Shown here: one piece after another, positions 33,251 through 33,954 of the stretch | How the letters are laid out: each line of letters starts with the position of its first letter | Numbering within the stretch: the stretch's first letter is position 1 | Program-made: the position numbers and the translations under genes | Notes under the pieces: generated by a model | Seen by the model: only the letters and a program-made list of their open reading frames with translations | Told to the model about the DNA's origin: nothing | Databases searched by the model: none | Source: an uncultured Loktanella sp. | GTDB lineage: Bacteria > Pseudomonadota > Alphaproteobacteria > Rhodobacterales > Rhodobacteraceae | Reading direction: 5' to 3' | Assembly: GCA_913061335.1 (NCBI GenBank) | Contig: CAJXTP010000003.1 | Span: 1 to 33,954, forward strand | Length of the DNA: 33,954 nt

Positions 33251-33699
33251 CCTTGGACGATCAAGATTTTGAAATTCTACGACAGTTGCAGCGCGATGCG
33301 ACCCAGACTGCCAGTCAGCTCGCACGCAAAATGGGGCTAAGTCAGCCTGCCATGTGGCGCCGGATTAAACGGTTGCAGGATGCAGGGATCATCTCGGGGC
33401 GCGAATTGTTGCTGGATGCCGAAAAGGTGGGCTTTGGCGTGACCGTCTTTCTAGGGATTAAGCTGGCGACCAAAGGCCGCGTCAGTCTGGACGATTTTGA
33501 ACGCACGGTTGGGGCCATCCCAGAGGTGCAAACCGTTGAGCATGTGCTTGGGCTTTATGATTACAGACTGCGTGTTGTTGCCCGCGATCTTGCAGATTTT
33601 GAGCGTGTTCTGCGCCGCCGGATCATGGCGTTGCCGGGGGTCGGTGATGTTGAGGCAAATGTGCTTTTGTCCGAGGAACGATTGTGTGGCCCTATTTGA
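33247..33699 (+). CDS. Lrp/AsnC-family transcriptional regulator (second of two)
   Basis: This 150-aa protein has a helix-turn-helix (LDDQDFEILRQLQRDATQTASQLARKMGLSQPAMWRRIKRLQDAGII) and a RAM domain with EVQTVEHVLGLYDYRLRVVARDLADFERVL. The C-terminal LSEERLCGPI is distinctive. The ATGA overlap with the previous stop implies co-translation. The two regulators are paralogues with clearly different sequences and could form hetero-oligomers. Confidence 0.92.
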   Translation: MTLDDQDFEILRQLQRDATQTASQLARKMGLSQPAMWRRIKRLQDAGIISGRELLLDAEKVGFGVTVFLGIKLATKGRVSLDDFERTVGAIPEVQTVEHVLGLYDYRLRVVARDLADFERVLRRRIMALPGVGDVEANVLLSEERLCGPI

Positions 33700-33721
33700 T
33701 CGTGGTTCTTCATTTCCGCCC

Positions 33722-33733
33722 AATTGTATACAC
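33722..33733. promoter_or_regulatory. Possible operator, TTGTATACACAA-like inverted repeat
   Basis: TTGT and ACAA flank ATAC in the intergenic region before the partial aminotransferase gene. Such short dyads resemble operators of GntR- or Lrp-type regulators. No specific regulator can be named. Confidence 0.3.
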
Positions 33734-33801
33734 AAATAGACTTTGCCAATGATCCGCGTCTGGGTCATTCTGACCACAATTGTTAATAGGAGCCACGTCC
33801 A

Positions 33802-33912
33802 ATGTCGCAGATTGATCCCACTGGGTTGATGGAGTTTTCGGTTGTTTTCACTGACCGGTCGCTGAACCATATGTCAAAGGCATTTCAAGGCGTCATGACC
33901 GATGTCTCGGAG
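33802..33912 (+). CDS. Probable PLP-dependent (class V-like) aminotransferase, N-terminal 37 residues only
   Basis: ATG 33802 follows TAGGAG (33787-33792). The genomic part encodes 37 residues, MSQIDPTGLM to GVMTDVSE, including EFSVVFTDRSLNHMSKAFQ. This resembles the start of a Rhodobacteraceae class V aminotransferase, from memory of the family only. After base 33912 the frame continues into Nextera adapter sequence and soon stops, so the natural 3' part is missing. Confidence 0.5.
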
Positions 33913-33954
33913 CTGTCTCTTATACACATCTGACGCTGCCGACGAATAGAGAGG
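33913..33954 (+). other. Illumina Nextera adapter read-through (not genomic)
   Basis: CTGTCTCTTATACACATCT (33913-33931) is the Tn5 mosaic end in reverse complement. GACGCTGCCGACGA (33932-33945) is the adjoining Nextera read-1 primer part in reverse complement. ATAGAGAG (33946-33953) matches the reverse complement of index S502/N502 (CTCTCTAT), and the last G is where the P5 sequence would continue. Confidence 0.98.

Noticed and set aside
33913-33954. Transposon (Tn5-like) end at the right edge
   Set aside because: The mosaic end is followed by Nextera primer and index sequence, so it is library adapter rather than a natural Tn5 element.

Overview
The gene content and order point to an alphaproteobacterium of the marine Rhodobacteraceae (Roseobacter group). 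The main signs are the cluster helicase / S4-domain protein / 7Fe ferredoxin / CarD, the cluster ftsY / DMT transporter / ispZ, metZ behind a SAM-II riboswitch, FolE2 with a long N-terminus, and glyQ / DUF6446-like / glyS / ppdK. Nearly everything is ordinary chromosomal housekeeping. I found no prophage, insertion sequence, integron, CRISPR array, tRNA or rRNA. The window looks like a whole contig: its left end cuts into a helicase gene, and its last 42 bases are Illumina Nextera adapter sequence, not biology.

Layout. 1-4093 (+): 5'-truncated SUV3-like RNA helicase, S4 RNA-binding protein, fdxA, terminator, carD. 4173-5435 (-): purD, facing carD across a shared terminator and divergent from xseA (5506-6927, +). 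6916-8384 (-): an AlkB-type membrane hydroxylase followed by a small secreted protein, whose end overlaps the end of xseA inside a 20-bp palindrome. 8536-11278 (+): ftsY, a DMT permease and ispZ. 11275-11598 (-): a PilZ-domain protein. 11677-14316 (+): promoter, SAM-II riboswitch and terminator ahead of metZ, then a probable THF-II riboswitch ahead of folE2. 14366-17395 (+): trkH and a ThDP-dependent decarboxylase-like enzyme. 17425-19188 (-): a secreted SPOR / peptidoglycan-binding / trypsin-fold protein that has lost all three catalytic residues. 19312-23046 (+): glyQ, a DUF6446-like membrane protein and glyS. 23068-25672 (+): a pyruvate phosphate dikinase homologue with a degenerate ATP-binding half. 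25788-26456 (+): a SleB-type cell wall hydrolase. 26495-29821 (+): folB (with an extra C-terminal domain), folP and glmM, with 4-bp overlaps. 29838-30749 (-): a second DMT transporter. 30843-31433 (-): a TbpB-like lipoprotein gene interrupted by a stop at codon 3. 31640-32662 (-): ilvC with two tandem terminators. 32795-33699 (+): two overlapping Lrp/AsnC regulators divergent from ilvC. 33802-33912 (+): the first 37 codons of a probable aminotransferase, cut by the adapter.

Functional themes. Folate synthesis appears twice (folE2, probably under a folate-sensing RNA, and folB-folP). Methionine synthesis is under SAM control. Branched-chain amino acid synthesis (ilvC) sits beside two Lrp-type regulators. 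No previously undescribed system is evident. The most useful leads are the 14-nt element before the metZ ribosome binding site that is complementary to both strands of the riboswitch P1 stem, the triple active-site loss in the protease-fold protein, the FolB fusion, the degenerate PPDK, the early stop in the lipoprotein gene, and the adapter artefact.
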